DNA of 64,000 bases from Sutcliffiella tianshenii (GTDB taxonomy: Bacteria; Bacillota; Bacilli; Bacillales; Bacillaceae_I): positions 186,001 through 250,000 of the forward strand of contig NZ_JAFBED010000006.1 of the NCBI RefSeq assembly GCF_016908565.1. The letters are read 5' to 3'. The position numbers and the translations under genes are program-made. Below are positions 30,814-39,475 of the stretch, piece by piece. Positions within the stretch are counted from its first letter, which is position 1, and each line of letters opens with the position of its first letter. Under the pieces are notes generated by a model. It did no database searches. It worked only from the letters and a program-made list of their open reading frames with translations, and had not been told where the DNA came from.

Positions 30814-31533
30814 CCATCGAAACTCTATGCTTTCCATTTGATAGAAGCCATCCTTGTACTCGTAGGTTATATAAAAGCTGCCGATAAGTATACCAGGACC
30901 AATTTGTGCTCCCATTTTTGCGATAAGGTGATTTTCGACGACCTCGTAGCTAATCAAATTATCTGTCACAATGTTGGAGAATAAGCCTTCAGGTCCTGTC
31001 ACGATTTTTTCAATGTTATAAGTCTTTTTTCTGTTAAGGATGGTGATAATTGCTTCGGATTTTGTCAGGTTGGTCCTGACATTTTTAAGCAAGATCGTCC
31101 TTGGATCATCTACGATTATTTCTCGGTACGCCTCTCCTGCATTAGTCCGCGTTTGGTGTAGAACATGTACATTCTGTTCCAAAACACCAGTTCCATAACC
31201 TTGGGTGAGGATGACGATCAATTCTTTTTTGCCGTCCCCATTAATATCATTGTAAAGGAACTGTGGAGCATATGTTTCATTGGATACATTTCTCCAGTAG
31301 GGGAAATACTTCGTCTGCCCATTCACGCTCATGCGGAAATTCACTAGATTGCCTTCATTCTCCTGTGCATAGAAAGTGAGCTTGGCTTCGGGGATAGAAC
31401 CTAGAATCTTTTCTTTTTCTTCGTTCAGTGCGTCAGTATTAACAGTAATGTTTTTAGTGACGGAATTCACAGTAGAGACAATAAAAAATAAAAATGCAAT
31501 AATCAATATAGCTTGTCTAATTATAGGTATCAC
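30805..31533 (-). CDS. Secreted or membrane-anchored protein of unknown function
   Basis: The frame encodes up to 242 residues with an N-terminal hydrophobic helix (AILIIAFLFFIVSTV) that may be a signal peptide or anchor. The outer domain contains NDINGDGKKELIVI, a DxNxDGxxE calcium-binding-like segment of the FG-GAP/VCBS kind, seen here once. The family is not otherwise recognised. The GTG start at 31533 overlaps the ribosome-binding site AGGGGTGAT; seven bases beyond it lies an ATT (31521-31519), a possible non-canonical start. It ends in the hairpin shared with the convergent GNAT gene. Confidence 0.65.
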   Translation of the reverse strand: MIPIIRQAILIIAFLFFIVSTVNSVTKNITVNTDALNEEKEKILGSIPEAKLTFYAQENEGNLVNFRMSVNGQTKYFPYWRNVSNETYAPQFLYNDINGDGKKELIVILTQGYGTGVLEQNVHVLHQTRTNAGEAYREIIVDDPRTILLKNVRTNLTKSEAIITILNRKKTYNIEKIVTGPEGLFSNIVTDNLISYEVVENHLIAKMGAQIGPGILIGSFYITYEYKDGFYQMESIEFRWGE

Positions 31534-31633
31534 CCCTATCTTTTTTTAAAAGGTTGCCCTATTACCATAGATAATATTTAAAAATTGGGAGGAACTTTAA
31601 AAGTAGAATTGGAGCTTCAAGGAGGAAAACACT

Positions 31634-32791
31634 ATGAATGAAATAGTTCAATTAAAAGAAAAACATTTCAAGGAAGCAATCGCATTATCCGAGTATGCAT
31701 TTCAATATAAGGTTCCAGAAGCGGACATCCCAAAACGCATGGAGCAGGTGAAGAAGCATGCCATACTTGGGATTTTTGAGGATGAGCAGCTTGCTGCAAA
31801 GCTGCACCTTATCCCTTTGGAAGTACATACAGGTGAGCAGAAGTGGAAAATGGGTGGCATCGCAGGTGTTGCCACCTATCCAGAGTATCGCCGCAAAGGC
31901 TATGTTAAGGAATTGATGAAACAATCGTTAAAGCAGATGAAGGAAGAGGGATATCTTGTTTCCATGCTTCATCCTTTTAAAATTTCATTTTATCGGAAGT
32001 ATGGTTGGGAGCTTCTGACGAATCGAGTCAAATGTACCATAACAAGAGCGGATCTGGTATTGCAGGGTCTAGCTCCTGGCAGTGTTAAACGTGCGATAGA
32101 GGACCACAATTATCAAGATTTGAACGAAGTCTATTCTCAATTTGCCACTCGTTTCTCTGGAATGCTCGTCCGAGAGGAATCCTGGTGGAAAAACATATGT
32201 GACGGGGAATCGACTGCAATCTACTATAATAAGAGTCAGCAGGCAATAGGGTATATCCTCTATTCCATCAAGGATTCCAAGATGAAAGTGGAGGAGTTTG
32301 TCGCACTTACTTCTGAAGCAAGGATAGGTCTATGGAATTTTATCTGCCAGCACGATTCGATGCTCGAACAAGTGGAAATGATCCTGCAGGAAAAAGACCC
32401 ACTCTTATTCTCACTCCAGGAACCGAATGTGAAGGCAGAGATTGCACCTTACTTTATGGTGAGGATTGTGGATGCTGAAAAGTTTCTAAAAGATTACGAG
32501 TTTCAGTGGAGTGACACAGAGGTTTTGTTGCAAATTTCGGATCCATATGCGAGATGGAATGAAAGAACATTTTCCTTGAATAATGGTGAAATAACAGTGA
32601 TTGACACCCATGGGATTGAAGATGGTTCAATTTTAAAAATGGATATAAACTCATTGTCTACCATTCTTTTCGGGTATAAACGCCCTATGGAGTTGTACGA
32701 ATTGGAATTATTGGATGGAAGAAAAGAAGATATTGAAAGATTGGAAAGCCTTTTACCGAACCGTCCTTCATTCTTTTATGATTTCTTCTGA
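31634..32791 (+). CDS. Eis-like GNAT N-acetyltransferase
   Basis: This 385-residue protein has the three-part Eis layout. The N-terminal GNAT domain contains GGIAGVATYPEYRRKGYVKELM (acetyl-CoA loop RRKGYV) and MLHPFKISFYRKYGWEL. The second GNAT-like domain begins near residue 140, and the C-terminal sterol-carrier-like domain starts around 285 and ends FFYDFF. Eis enzymes acetylate amines such as aminoglycosides or protein lysines, and a free C-terminal carboxylate is used in catalysis. Ribosome-binding site AAGGAGGA. Its natural substrate here is unknown, and resistance should not be assumed. Confidence 0.85.
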   Translation: MNEIVQLKEKHFKEAIALSEYAFQYKVPEADIPKRMEQVKKHAILGIFEDEQLAAKLHLIPLEVHTGEQKWKMGGIAGVATYPEYRRKGYVKELMKQSLKQMKEEGYLVSMLHPFKISFYRKYGWELLTNRVKCTITRADLVLQGLAPGSVKRAIEDHNYQDLNEVYSQFATRFSGMLVREESWWKNICDGESTAIYYNKSQQAIGYILYSIKDSKMKVEEFVALTSEARIGLWNFICQHDSMLEQVEMILQEKDPLLFSLQEPNVKAEIAPYFMVRIVDAEKFLKDYEFQWSDTEVLLQISDPYARWNERTFSLNNGEITVIDTHGIEDGSILKMDINSLSTILFGYKRPMELYELELLDGRKEDIERLESLLPNRPSFFYDFF

Positions 32792-32798
32792 TTTATAA

Positions 32799-32819
32799 GC
32801 GGGACACGGGACCTGTCCC
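32799..32819. repeat. Dispersed GGGACA-type palindrome, second copy
   Basis: GGGACACGGGACCTGTCCC, identical to the core at 30787-30805 including the two preceding bases (GC). It lies in the short gap between the Eis-like and MFS genes. A weaker relative, GGGACATGTCCCC, is at 34983-34995. Confidence 0.6.
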
Positions 32820-32837
32820 CGAAAGGCGGCTTACATC

Positions 32838-34142
32838 ATGTTAAACAAACAAAGGATAGATGATTCAAATGCCCTGGAGGGGGAAATGGATGAAGAGATT
32901 TATCCATATATAAGTTCTCCGGAGAAACTAGCTGGATTGTACAGGAAGACACTTTTCATAGTAGTGCTTTCGCAGATTTTCGGTGGAGCGGGGCTTGCCG
33001 CAGGGATAACTGTGGGGGCGCTTCTGGCATTGGATATGTTAGGGACGGATGCTTATTCGGGCGTTCCGGTTGCGCTGTTTACACTAGGATCAGCAGGTTC
33101 TGCACTAGTAGTAGGAAGACTTTCACAAAAATTCGGCCGACGTTCCGGACTTGCAACTGGATTCATCACTGGGGGACTAGGTGCGATAGGAGTCATACTG
33201 GCAGCCATAACAAGTAATGTACCGTTGCTATTTGCATCATTTTTTATTTATGGTGCAGGGACAGCCACTAATCTTCAGGCCCGTTATGCGGGTACGGATC
33301 TTGCGAACTCCAAACAGAGAGCAACAGCAGTCAGTATAGCACTCGTTTCTACGACATTGGGTGCCGTGGCTGGACCGAATCTGGTAGGGGTAATGGGTGA
33401 TTTCGCGACATCCATGGGCATTCCCCCGTTGGCAGGTCCGTTTATTTTAGCCTCAGCAGCTTTCATAACTGCAGGTCTTATTCTGCTGGCTTTTCTTCGA
33501 CCAGATCCATTTTTAATTGCAAAAAAGTTGGAAGAATGGAATAGAAGAAATACGTCCGATATCTCTGAAACTAGCAGTCTCCAGACATCCAATAAAGGAG
33601 TTGTGGTAGGTGCCACTGTAATGATCTTGACCCAAGTGGTGATGGTCGCAATCATGACCATGACTCCGATTCATATGGGGCATCATGGTCATGGACTAAG
33701 ACAAGTGGGTCTTGTCATCGGAATACACGTCGGCGCTATGTATCTTCCTTCATTGGTCACTGGTATGTTAGTGGACAGGGTGGGGCGTACCGCAATGGCA
33801 GTTGTTGCGGGAGCCACCCTTCTTCTTTCAGGTCTCGTTGCTGCCTTTGCTCCACCAGGCAGCCTGATCGGAATCATCATCGCACTTGCCTTACTCGGTT
33901 TGGGTTGGAACTTTGGCTTGATCAGCGGGACTGCAACTATCATTGATTCCACCACTCCATCAACAAGAGCGAAGACACAAGGATCGGTGGATGTCCTGAT
34001 TGCATTGTCAGGCGCGTCTGGTGGTGCACTCTCAGGTATGGTTGTAGCTAATTCGAGTTATGCATCACTCTCACTTGCTGGAGGATTTCTAGCGCTTCTA
34101 CTTGTTCCTGTGGTGATTTGGTCGCGGAAAATAGCAAAATAG
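32838..34142 (+). CDS. MFS transporter
   Basis: This 434-residue protein has 12 predicted transmembrane segments. The loop after segment 2 reads GRLSQKFGRRSGLATGF, the MFS motif A (GxLaDrxGrrxxL-type), and the second half has GMLVDRVGRTAMAV at the equivalent place. A His-rich loop, PIHMGHHGHGLRQVG, precedes the second motif and is unusual. It may bind a metal or mark the substrate, but this is a guess. Substrate and direction are unknown. A 53-bp repeat array follows about 15 bases after the stop. Confidence 0.88.
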   Translation: MLNKQRIDDSNALEGEMDEEIYPYISSPEKLAGLYRKTLFIVVLSQIFGGAGLAAGITVGALLALDMLGTDAYSGVPVALFTLGSAGSALVVGRLSQKFGRRSGLATGFITGGLGAIGVILAAITSNVPLLFASFFIYGAGTATNLQARYAGTDLANSKQRATAVSIALVSTTLGAVAGPNLVGVMGDFATSMGIPPLAGPFILASAAFITAGLILLAFLRPDPFLIAKKLEEWNRRNTSDISETSSLQTSNKGVVVGATVMILTQVVMVAIMTMTPIHMGHHGHGLRQVGLVIGIHVGAMYLPSLVTGMLVDRVGRTAMAVVAGATLLLSGLVAAFAPPGSLIGIIIALALLGLGWNFGLISGTATIIDSTTPSTRAKTQGSVDVLIALSGASGGALSGMVVANSSYASLSLAGGFLALLLVPVVIWSRKIAK

Positions 34143-34159
34143 GAATAATCAAAGAGTAA

Positions 34160-34528
34160 GTGGCTTTCTTACCGCCTCACGCTCTTTTTCACTAGGCGGC
34201 GGTACGAAATAGTAGATTGCATACCGCCTCAGCCTCTTTTTTCACAGGGCGACGGCACGAAAAAGCGGTTTTCTTACCGCCTCACCCCTTTTTTCCACTG
34301 GGTGACGGCACGAAAAAGCGGTTTTCTTACCGTCACACCCCTTTTTTCCACTGGGCGACGGCACGAAAAAGCGGTTTTCTTACCGTCACAGCCACTTTTT
34401 TCATTGGGTGACGGCACGAAAAAGCGGCTATCTTACCGTCACACCCCTTTTTTTCACTGGGCGGCGGTATTAAACAGCAGATTACTTACCGTCTCTATCT
34501 CTTTTATCACGAGGCACGGCACGAATAG
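34160..34528. repeat. Tandem array of seven 53-bp intergenic repeats
   Basis: Units begin at about 34160, 34212, 34265, 34318, 34371, 34424 and 34477, one spacing of 52 and the rest 53. The consensus has CTTACCG(C/T)C-, a C4T6 pyrimidine tract, CACTGGG(C/T)GACGGCACGAAAAA. In several units CCGTCAC pairs with GTGACGG, or ACCGCC with GGCGGT, across the pyrimidine tract. Because 53 is not a multiple of three, frames shift in every unit, so the apparent small frames here are not genes. No unique spacers are present, so it is not CRISPR. Confidence 0.85.
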
Positions 34529-34547
34529 GAACATGAGAAATAAAGCA

Positions 34548-34579
34548 GGCGACATCCAGTAATCCGGATGCCGCCTTTT
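34548..34579. terminator. Hairpin terminator before the minus-strand small gene
   Basis: GGCGACATCC (34548-34557) pairs with GGATGCCGCC (34566-34575), with one A-C mismatch on + but a G-U pair on minus, and TTTT follows on +. It is similar in sequence to the hairpin at 36018-36050. Confidence 0.6.
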
Positions 34580-34587
34580 CATTTTAC

Positions 34588-34890
34588 TCAATTCTTTTTC
34601 AAGCTCTCCATCTCTTCACTCACAACGAAAGCAAGGTCATCATTGCCAAACAGCGATAACACCCCTAAAAGTGTCTCGTAGCTGATGTCCCCAGCTTCTT
34701 CCTTCGATACGGTCAGCTCCAAAGCCTGTAATAGAGCAGGGTTGTTCCCCTGATTTGGGTAAGCTTTGATGTAAAGTGCTTCAGGATCGAGTCCATGATT
34801 GACGCACCATTGGGCAAACACTAAAATCATCATGTTCTCTTCTTGTTGGTAGTTTTCTATGATTCTCTTTTCTACTTCTTTTTTATCCAT
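34588..34890 (-). CDS. Small cytoplasmic protein of unknown function
   Basis: This 100-residue, acidic, soluble and mostly helical protein (MDKKEVEKRIIENYQQEENM...) has no signal peptide or transmembrane helix. The start follows AAAGGAGT (minus strand) at a good distance, and codon use looks like its neighbours, so it is probably a genuine gene. I do not recognise the family. It is transcribed alone, with the 53-bp repeat array beyond its 3' end. Confidence 0.65.
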   Translation of the reverse strand: MDKKEVEKRIIENYQQEENMMILVFAQWCVNHGLDPEALYIKAYPNQGNNPALLQALELTVSKEEAGDISYETLLGVLSLFGNDDLAFVVSEEMESLKKN

Positions 34891-34972
34891 CTTCCATTAC
34901 TCCTTTGTAAATGCTACATTCATTATAGCATGAATGGGGGCCAGACCCCTTTTCACAATACATAAGATAAAC

Positions 34973-34997
34973 TGGGGCCATGGGACATGTCCCCATG
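34973..34997. repeat. GGGACATGTCCC palindrome, diverged member of the dispersed set
   Basis: GGGGCCATGGGACATGTCCCC contains the 12-base palindrome GGGACATGTCCC, related to the cores at 30787 and 32801. It lies just upstream of the APH-like gene. Confidence 0.4.
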
Positions 34998-35019
34998 TTG
35001 TAAAAAGGAGGGGAATACA

Positions 35020-35928
35020 ATGGATAGTCAGTTACCAGAAAAGATTACGTATCTAAAAAATGCAAAAAGCATTGTAGAGCTCAAAAAGGGTTTTTCCTTC
35101 GACAAGAAGTATATTATCGATAATGAATACCTTTTGAGATTGTTTCCTAAAGAGGATGTAAATCTGAGAAGAAAAGAGTACGATACAATCCACGCGCTAT
35201 CAGCTTATTCGGATTATGTTCCTGCTGGAGTAGAGTTCAATACGTTGGAGGAGCTTGATAAAGCATATATGATCCTCACCTACCTGCCGGGGGAAGATGC
35301 GGAAACAGCCATGAAAGGATTAACGGAAAAAGAGCAATACTATGCCGGATTTGACGCTGGAAGGGAGTTGAAAAAGCTGCATGAATATGAGGCCCCGGTT
35401 GACTATGAACCATGGCACATCCTTAAAAAGAAAAAAAGCGATAAATACTTAGAAGAACTGAAGAAGATAGATATAGACGAAAGTCTGAAGGGATTGATTG
35501 AAAGCTACATCCAAAAAAATGAACATTTAATGAAGGAGCGGCCAAATCGATTTCAACATGATGATTTCCATCCCTCCAATCTTGTCATTCATAACAAGGC
35601 ATTTGCAGGGATCATCGATTTTCAAAGGATGGATTGGGGAGATCCGATCCATGATCTGCAAAAGCTTGGATTCTTCTCCAAGCGAGTGAGTGTCCCTTTT
35701 ACTAAAGGAGTTGTCGATGGATATCATGAAGATAAAGGGGTGACCCAGGAGTTTTGGGAGCTTTACAATTTGTACAGTGCCATGCATGTCGTGTCAGCCA
35801 TTGTTTGGGGCATGAAAATGGGACCGGACCAATATGAGGTCCTTTATGGTTATTCAATGGATGTGCTGAAGGATCACGATGACTTCAACCGATCAATCCC
35901 ATGGTGGTATGATCAATACACTTTGTAA
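35020..35928 (+). CDS. APH-family phosphotransferase
   Basis: This protein of about 302 residues belongs to the aminoglycoside phosphotransferase/choline kinase fold. RFQHDDFHPSNLVIH is the catalytic loop with HxDxxxxN, and GIIDFQRMDWGDPIHD supplies the metal-binding Asp. The ATP-binding lobe lies in the first 110 residues. ATG 35020 follows AAAGGAGGGG at six bases; the longer frame starts upstream of this signal. Such proteins phosphorylate many small alcohols or amines, so antibiotic resistance cannot be inferred. A terminator lies about 90 bases downstream. Confidence 0.82.
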   Translation: MDSQLPEKITYLKNAKSIVELKKGFSFDKKYIIDNEYLLRLFPKEDVNLRRKEYDTIHALSAYSDYVPAGVEFNTLEELDKAYMILTYLPGEDAETAMKGLTEKEQYYAGFDAGRELKKLHEYEAPVDYEPWHILKKKKSDKYLEELKKIDIDESLKGLIESYIQKNEHLMKERPNRFQHDDFHPSNLVIHNKAFAGIIDFQRMDWGDPIHDLQKLGFFSKRVSVPFTKGVVDGYHEDKGVTQEFWELYNLYSAMHVVSAIVWGMKMGPDQYEVLYGYSMDVLKDHDDFNRSIPWWYDQYTL

Positions 35929-36017
35929 TAGAAATTCATAAAACCACACTTAGCTACATCAAGGGCGCCATTGTGTGCTGCAAAGTTTAATAACAATGAT
36001 GAAATAGTGTATAAAAC

Positions 36018-36050
36018 AGGCGGCATCCAAAGATTGGATGTCGCCTTTGG
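36018..36050 (+). terminator. Terminator upstream of the hydrogenase operon
   Basis: AGGCGGCATCCA (36018-36029) pairs with TGGATGTCGCCT (36035-36046) over 12 positions with one G-U pair, followed by TTGGTTT. It insulates the hyp operon from the APH-like gene. Confidence 0.75.
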
Positions 36051-36136
36051 TTTGAACAATAGTGATATAGAACAGGAGGTCTTATTAATACCAATCCAAC
36101 ATAAAATATAGGAAAGAATTAATAGAAGGTGTTTCT

Positions 36137-36508
36137 ATGCATGAGGTGTCACTTATGTTGGAGATTATCAACATAGTTTCAGAAGATGCAAGATTATATG
36201 GTTTTAAAAGAGTGAAACATATAGAGGTGCTGGTCGGAGACTTTTCTAATGTATTGCCTGATGCCATGGAGCTGGCATTTGATTATTTTCGCAAAGAGGG
36301 CTATGGAATTCTGAGTGAAAAGACGGAATTATCCATAATCCGTGAGGCGGCGAAAGCAAAATGTCAATCCTGTATGCACGAGTTTGAACCCGACTACCGC
36401 ATAGCACTTTGTCCAAACTGCGGGCTGACAGACTGTTTGTTGGTTTCTGGTGAAACCTTCCGGGTGGAATCATATGAAGGAAGTGATGAAGATGAAAGTG
36501 AGACTTAA
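36137..36508 (+). CDS. hypA: Hydrogenase nickel-insertion protein HypA
   Basis: This 123-residue protein begins Met-His-Glu, where His2 is the nickel ligand of HypA, and carries the zinc site CQSC...CPNC near residues 76-97. It delivers nickel, with HypB, to the hydrogenase large subunit. Length is typical. Ribosome-binding site AGAAGGTG. It is the first gene of a ten-gene run in which nearly all neighbours overlap or touch, so the whole set is probably one transcript. No promoter could be assigned confidently in the 90 bases between the preceding terminator and this start. Confidence 0.93.
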   Translation: MHEVSLMLEIINIVSEDARLYGFKRVKHIEVLVGDFSNVLPDAMELAFDYFRKEGYGILSEKTELSIIREAAKAKCQSCMHEFEPDYRIALCPNCGLTDCLLVSGETFRVESYEGSDEDESET

Positions 36509-37151
36509 AGAAGAAGTATTAAAAGATTTGAACAAGGCTGCGGATTTCAATAGAGCTGCCTTCTCTAAAAACAAAACCCTTGTTATTAACTTAATGAGCT
36601 CTCCTGGATCAGGAAAAACAACTTTGCTTGAAGAAACGGTAAAAGCTCTGTCAAATGAGTTTGCTATCGCGGTGATTGAAGGAGACCTTGCAACGGACTT
36701 GGATGCCCAGAGATTACGTGCACATGGCATAAAAACGGTACAAATAAATACGGTGGGCGGCTGTCACCTCGATGCAAGGATGATTGCCAAAGTATTGCCG
36801 GAACTCGATTTGAAGAAGGTGGATATTCTATTCATCGAAAATATCGGGAACCTCGTTTGTCCTTCGGGGTATGATTTGGGACAAGATTATAAGGTAGTTA
36901 TTTTAAGTGTTCCGGAAGGGAATGATAAAATCCCGAAATATCCGGTCATGTTTAGGCGTACAGATGTAACGGTTTTAAATAAAATAGATCTCCTACCTTA
37001 TGTGTCTTTCAACCTTGAAGAAGCAAGAAACGATTTACATGCCATAAATCCACATGCACAGTTTACGGCATTATCCGCGAAAACGGGGGAAGGGATGGAA
37101 GAATGGATAAACTGGATAAAGGATGTATATCATCAATTCGTAAAACATTAA
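36492..37151 (+). CDS. hypB: Hydrogenase nickel-incorporation GTPase HypB
   Basis: The protein has about 219 residues. The P-loop SSPGSGKTTLLEE lies near residues 36-48, followed by IEGDLATDLDA and GGCHLDARM, which holds the Cys-His metal site at the G-domain dimer interface. IFIENIGNLVCPSGYDLG and VLNKIDLLPY (NKxD guanine motif) complete the GTPase. It lacks the N-terminal high-affinity CxxCGC nickel site and the His-rich stretch of some homologues. ATG 36492 follows AAGGAAG at eight bases; three earlier in-frame starts are nearer to or before it. The gene overlaps hypA by 17 bases. Confidence 0.93.
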   Translation: MKVRLKEEVLKDLNKAADFNRAAFSKNKTLVINLMSSPGSGKTTLLEETVKALSNEFAIAVIEGDLATDLDAQRLRAHGIKTVQINTVGGCHLDARMIAKVLPELDLKKVDILFIENIGNLVCPSGYDLGQDYKVVILSVPEGNDKIPKYPVMFRRTDVTVLNKIDLLPYVSFNLEEARNDLHAINPHAQFTALSAKTGEGMEEWINWIKDVYHQFVKH

Positions 37152-39475
37152 GGATAATGGTAAAGGGGAGAGTGCAGGGAGTTGGCTTCCGGCCTTTTAT
37201 CTATGCCCTTTCAAAAAAATATAAACTTCATGGTACCGTTCACAATAACCTCGATTGTGTCATCATTCATGTAGAAGGCGATTCGGACAATCTAAATAAC
37301 ATGGTTGGTGATCTGCAAAAGTCTCCTCCTAAACTGGCAAAAATTAATGAGATAATTATAAAAGAAATACCTAATGGAAATTTTCAAGATTTTACAATTA
37401 TTTCTAGTCAAGGTAGCGGCAGCTCCATCCCAAGGATCTCAGCTGATGCTGCGATATGCGATCAGTGTGTGGAAGAAATGAAAGATCCACAAAATCGCAG
37501 ATACCGATATCCATTCATCAATTGCACCCAGTGTGGACCACGATATACAATCGTTCAGGCGCTCCCATATGATAGACCGAATACGACTATGAAAGAGTTT
37601 GCTATGTGCGGGGACTGCCAGAAAGAGTATGAAGACCCTGGGGATCGCAGGCATCATGCTCAACCGATCTGCTGCCCAGTGTGCGGTCCGACAATTACGC
37701 TTCATAATCGAGATGGGATTGCTGTAGCAGATGACTATGATGCTATTACTGAAACTGTGAATCTAATTAAAAAAGGAAACATTATCGCAATAAAGGGAAT
37801 TGGTGGTTATCATTTAGCTTGCGATGCCAATCAAGCAGAAGCGATTCACAAAATCAGATTAAGAAAGAAGCGGCCACATAGACCTCTGGGCATCATGGTA
37901 AAGTCCTTAGAGGTGGCAAAATCACTCTGCCACATTACTAAAAGCGAAGAAGAAATACTCACTGGTCCTGAAATGCCAATAGTGGTTTTACAGAAGAAAA
38001 AGGGGCGCCTATTGCCGGAAAATCTCTCTCCAGGGCTTTCCACTCTTGGTATCATGTTGCCTTATACACCACTTCACCATCTTTTATTTGAAAATGATAT
38101 GTTGGATTGCCTGGTCATGACAAGTGCAAATCCGTCTGGATACCCCATCCTTTATAAATCAGACTGTCTCGAACATATAAAAGATATCAGTGATTATTTG
38201 TTAAATCATAACCGGAATATTTATCTTCCCATAGATGATTCTGTCGTTCAATTTGATAGGGAAAACATGCTATATCTCAGGCAGGGGAGAGGCATGGTCC
38301 CTGACCCAATCAAAACCTATTTCAAAGTGGATGAAATCATTGCCTTAGGCGGAAATCAGAAAAATACATTTGCTGTTGGCAAGCAGCAACATATCGTTCT
38401 AAGTCCACATATTGGGGATTTGGATAATGAAGAAATGATTCAGTCCTTTCAAGAACAGCTTCAGCATTTTAAGGCATGGCTTGGTGTGAAGGGGAAATAC
38501 TTGGCAGTTGATAAGCATCCGCTTTATGCGACTTCCTACATTGGGAAAGAATCGGAAGGTAAATTAATAGCAATCCAGCATCATCATGCCCATCATGTGT
38601 CCTGTATGGAGGACAATGGTCTTAAAAAACCTTGTTTAGGCATCATATTGGATGGGACAGGGTACGGGGAAGACGGTAGGATTTGGGGATTTGAATTTTT
38701 ATATGGTGACGCCGCTTCCTTTGAACGTCTTGCCCATCTGCAATATACACCACTTCCTGGAGGGGAAATCGCGGTGAAGGAACCTTGGCGGAATGCGGTT
38801 GGTATGCTCACTTTTTACTGGGGGCAAGAGGGGGTGGAATTATCCCGGAACCTTTTTCCAGAAAAGTCATCTGAAATAAGTATCCTGTCCAACCTAATCA
38901 ACAACAACCTTCATACTCCTATGGCAGGGACATGTGGGCGCTTGTTTGATTCAATCAGTGCCATACTTGGCATATGTACCATTTCAACATATGAAGGGGA
39001 GGCAGCTATTAAACTATCAGATTATATGCTAAGAGAACCAATGGACAGTTCGGCGACCACCTATCCATATCACATAAAGAAAAACATTAGCGATCAACTT
39101 CAGGTCGATTTCTCTCCCATGATTTATCAAATCGTCCAGGAAAGGTTAAATCGACAACCACTTCCCACTATCATCCAAAAATTCCATCGGACCATTGTTT
39201 CCTGCTGTGTGGACACCATTCTACGCCTTATGAAAATGAGACCTGATTTAAATAAAGACGTTGTGTTGTCCGGCGGATCCTTCCAAAATGTCTATCTTGC
39301 CAGGAATATTCAATGCTCTCTTCAAAAAGAAGGATTCAATGTTTATATACAACGGAATGTACCTTGCCATGATGGAGGATTATCATTGGGACAAATAATT
39401 ATTGCTTCTCAGGCGATAGCCCAGAACAAAAAAGGTGGTGATGATTTTTGTGCATCGGAGTACCTGCAAGGGTGA
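37103..39475 (+). CDS. hypF: Carbamoyltransferase HypF
   Basis: This protein of about 790 residues has every HypF domain in order. The acylphosphatase-like domain is first (GRVQGVGFRPFIYAL). Two zinc fingers follow (CDQCVEEMKDP...CTQCGPRYT and CGDCQKEYEDP...CCPVCGP), then a YrdC-like domain (IKGIGGYHLACDA, KKRPHRPLGIMVK, LRQGRGMVPDPI) and a Kae1-like carbamoyltransferase domain (IQHHHAHHVSCMED, ILDGTGYGEDGRIWGFEF, VVLSGGSFQNVYL). It makes the thiocarbamate precursor of the CN ligands of the NiFe site. ATG 37103 (ribosome-binding site AAGGG) overlaps hypB by 49 bases; ATG 37157 would cut off the first strand of the acylphosphatase fold. Confidence 0.93.
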   Translation: MDKLDKGCISSIRKTLRIMVKGRVQGVGFRPFIYALSKKYKLHGTVHNNLDCVIIHVEGDSDNLNNMVGDLQKSPPKLAKINEIIIKEIPNGNFQDFTIISSQGSGSSIPRISADAAICDQCVEEMKDPQNRRYRYPFINCTQCGPRYTIVQALPYDRPNTTMKEFAMCGDCQKEYEDPGDRRHHAQPICCPVCGPTITLHNRDGIAVADDYDAITETVNLIKKGNIIAIKGIGGYHLACDANQAEAIHKIRLRKKRPHRPLGIMVKSLEVAKSLCHITKSEEEILTGPEMPIVVLQKKKGRLLPENLSPGLSTLGIMLPYTPLHHLLFENDMLDCLVMTSANPSGYPILYKSDCLEHIKDISDYLLNHNRNIYLPIDDSVVQFDRENMLYLRQGRGMVPDPIKTYFKVDEIIALGGNQKNTFAVGKQQHIVLSPHIGDLDNEEMIQSFQEQLQHFKAWLGVKGKYLAVDKHPLYATSYIGKESEGKLIAIQHHHAHHVSCMEDNGLKKPCLGIILDGTGYGEDGRIWGFEFLYGDAASFERLAHLQYTPLPGGEIAVKEPWRNAVGMLTFYWGQEGVELSRNLFPEKSSEISILSNLINNNLHTPMAGTCGRLFDSISAILGICTISTYEGEAAIKLSDYMLREPMDSSATTYPYHIKKNISDQLQVDFSPMIYQIVQERLNRQPLPTIIQKFHRTIVSCCVDTILRLMKMRPDLNKDVVLSGGSFQNVYLARNIQCSLQKEGFNVYIQRNVPCHDGGLSLGQIIIASQAIAQNKKGGDDFCASEYLQG

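Noticed and set aside
34160-34528. CRISPR array
   Set aside because: Units are continuous 53-base repeats without unique spacers, and no cas genes are present.
34217-34562. Two open frames across the 53-bp repeat array
   Set aside because: They exist only because the repeats lack stops; the 53-base unit shifts frame every copy, and there is no ribosome-binding site.
35020-35928. Aminoglycoside resistance gene
   Set aside because: The fold is APH-like, but this family has many metabolic members; nothing in the sequence points to antibiotics.
36070-36110. Small gene behind the AGGAGGT at 36075-36081 upstream of hypA
   Set aside because: All frames after it stop within ten codons and contain no standard start; probably a chance match or relic.
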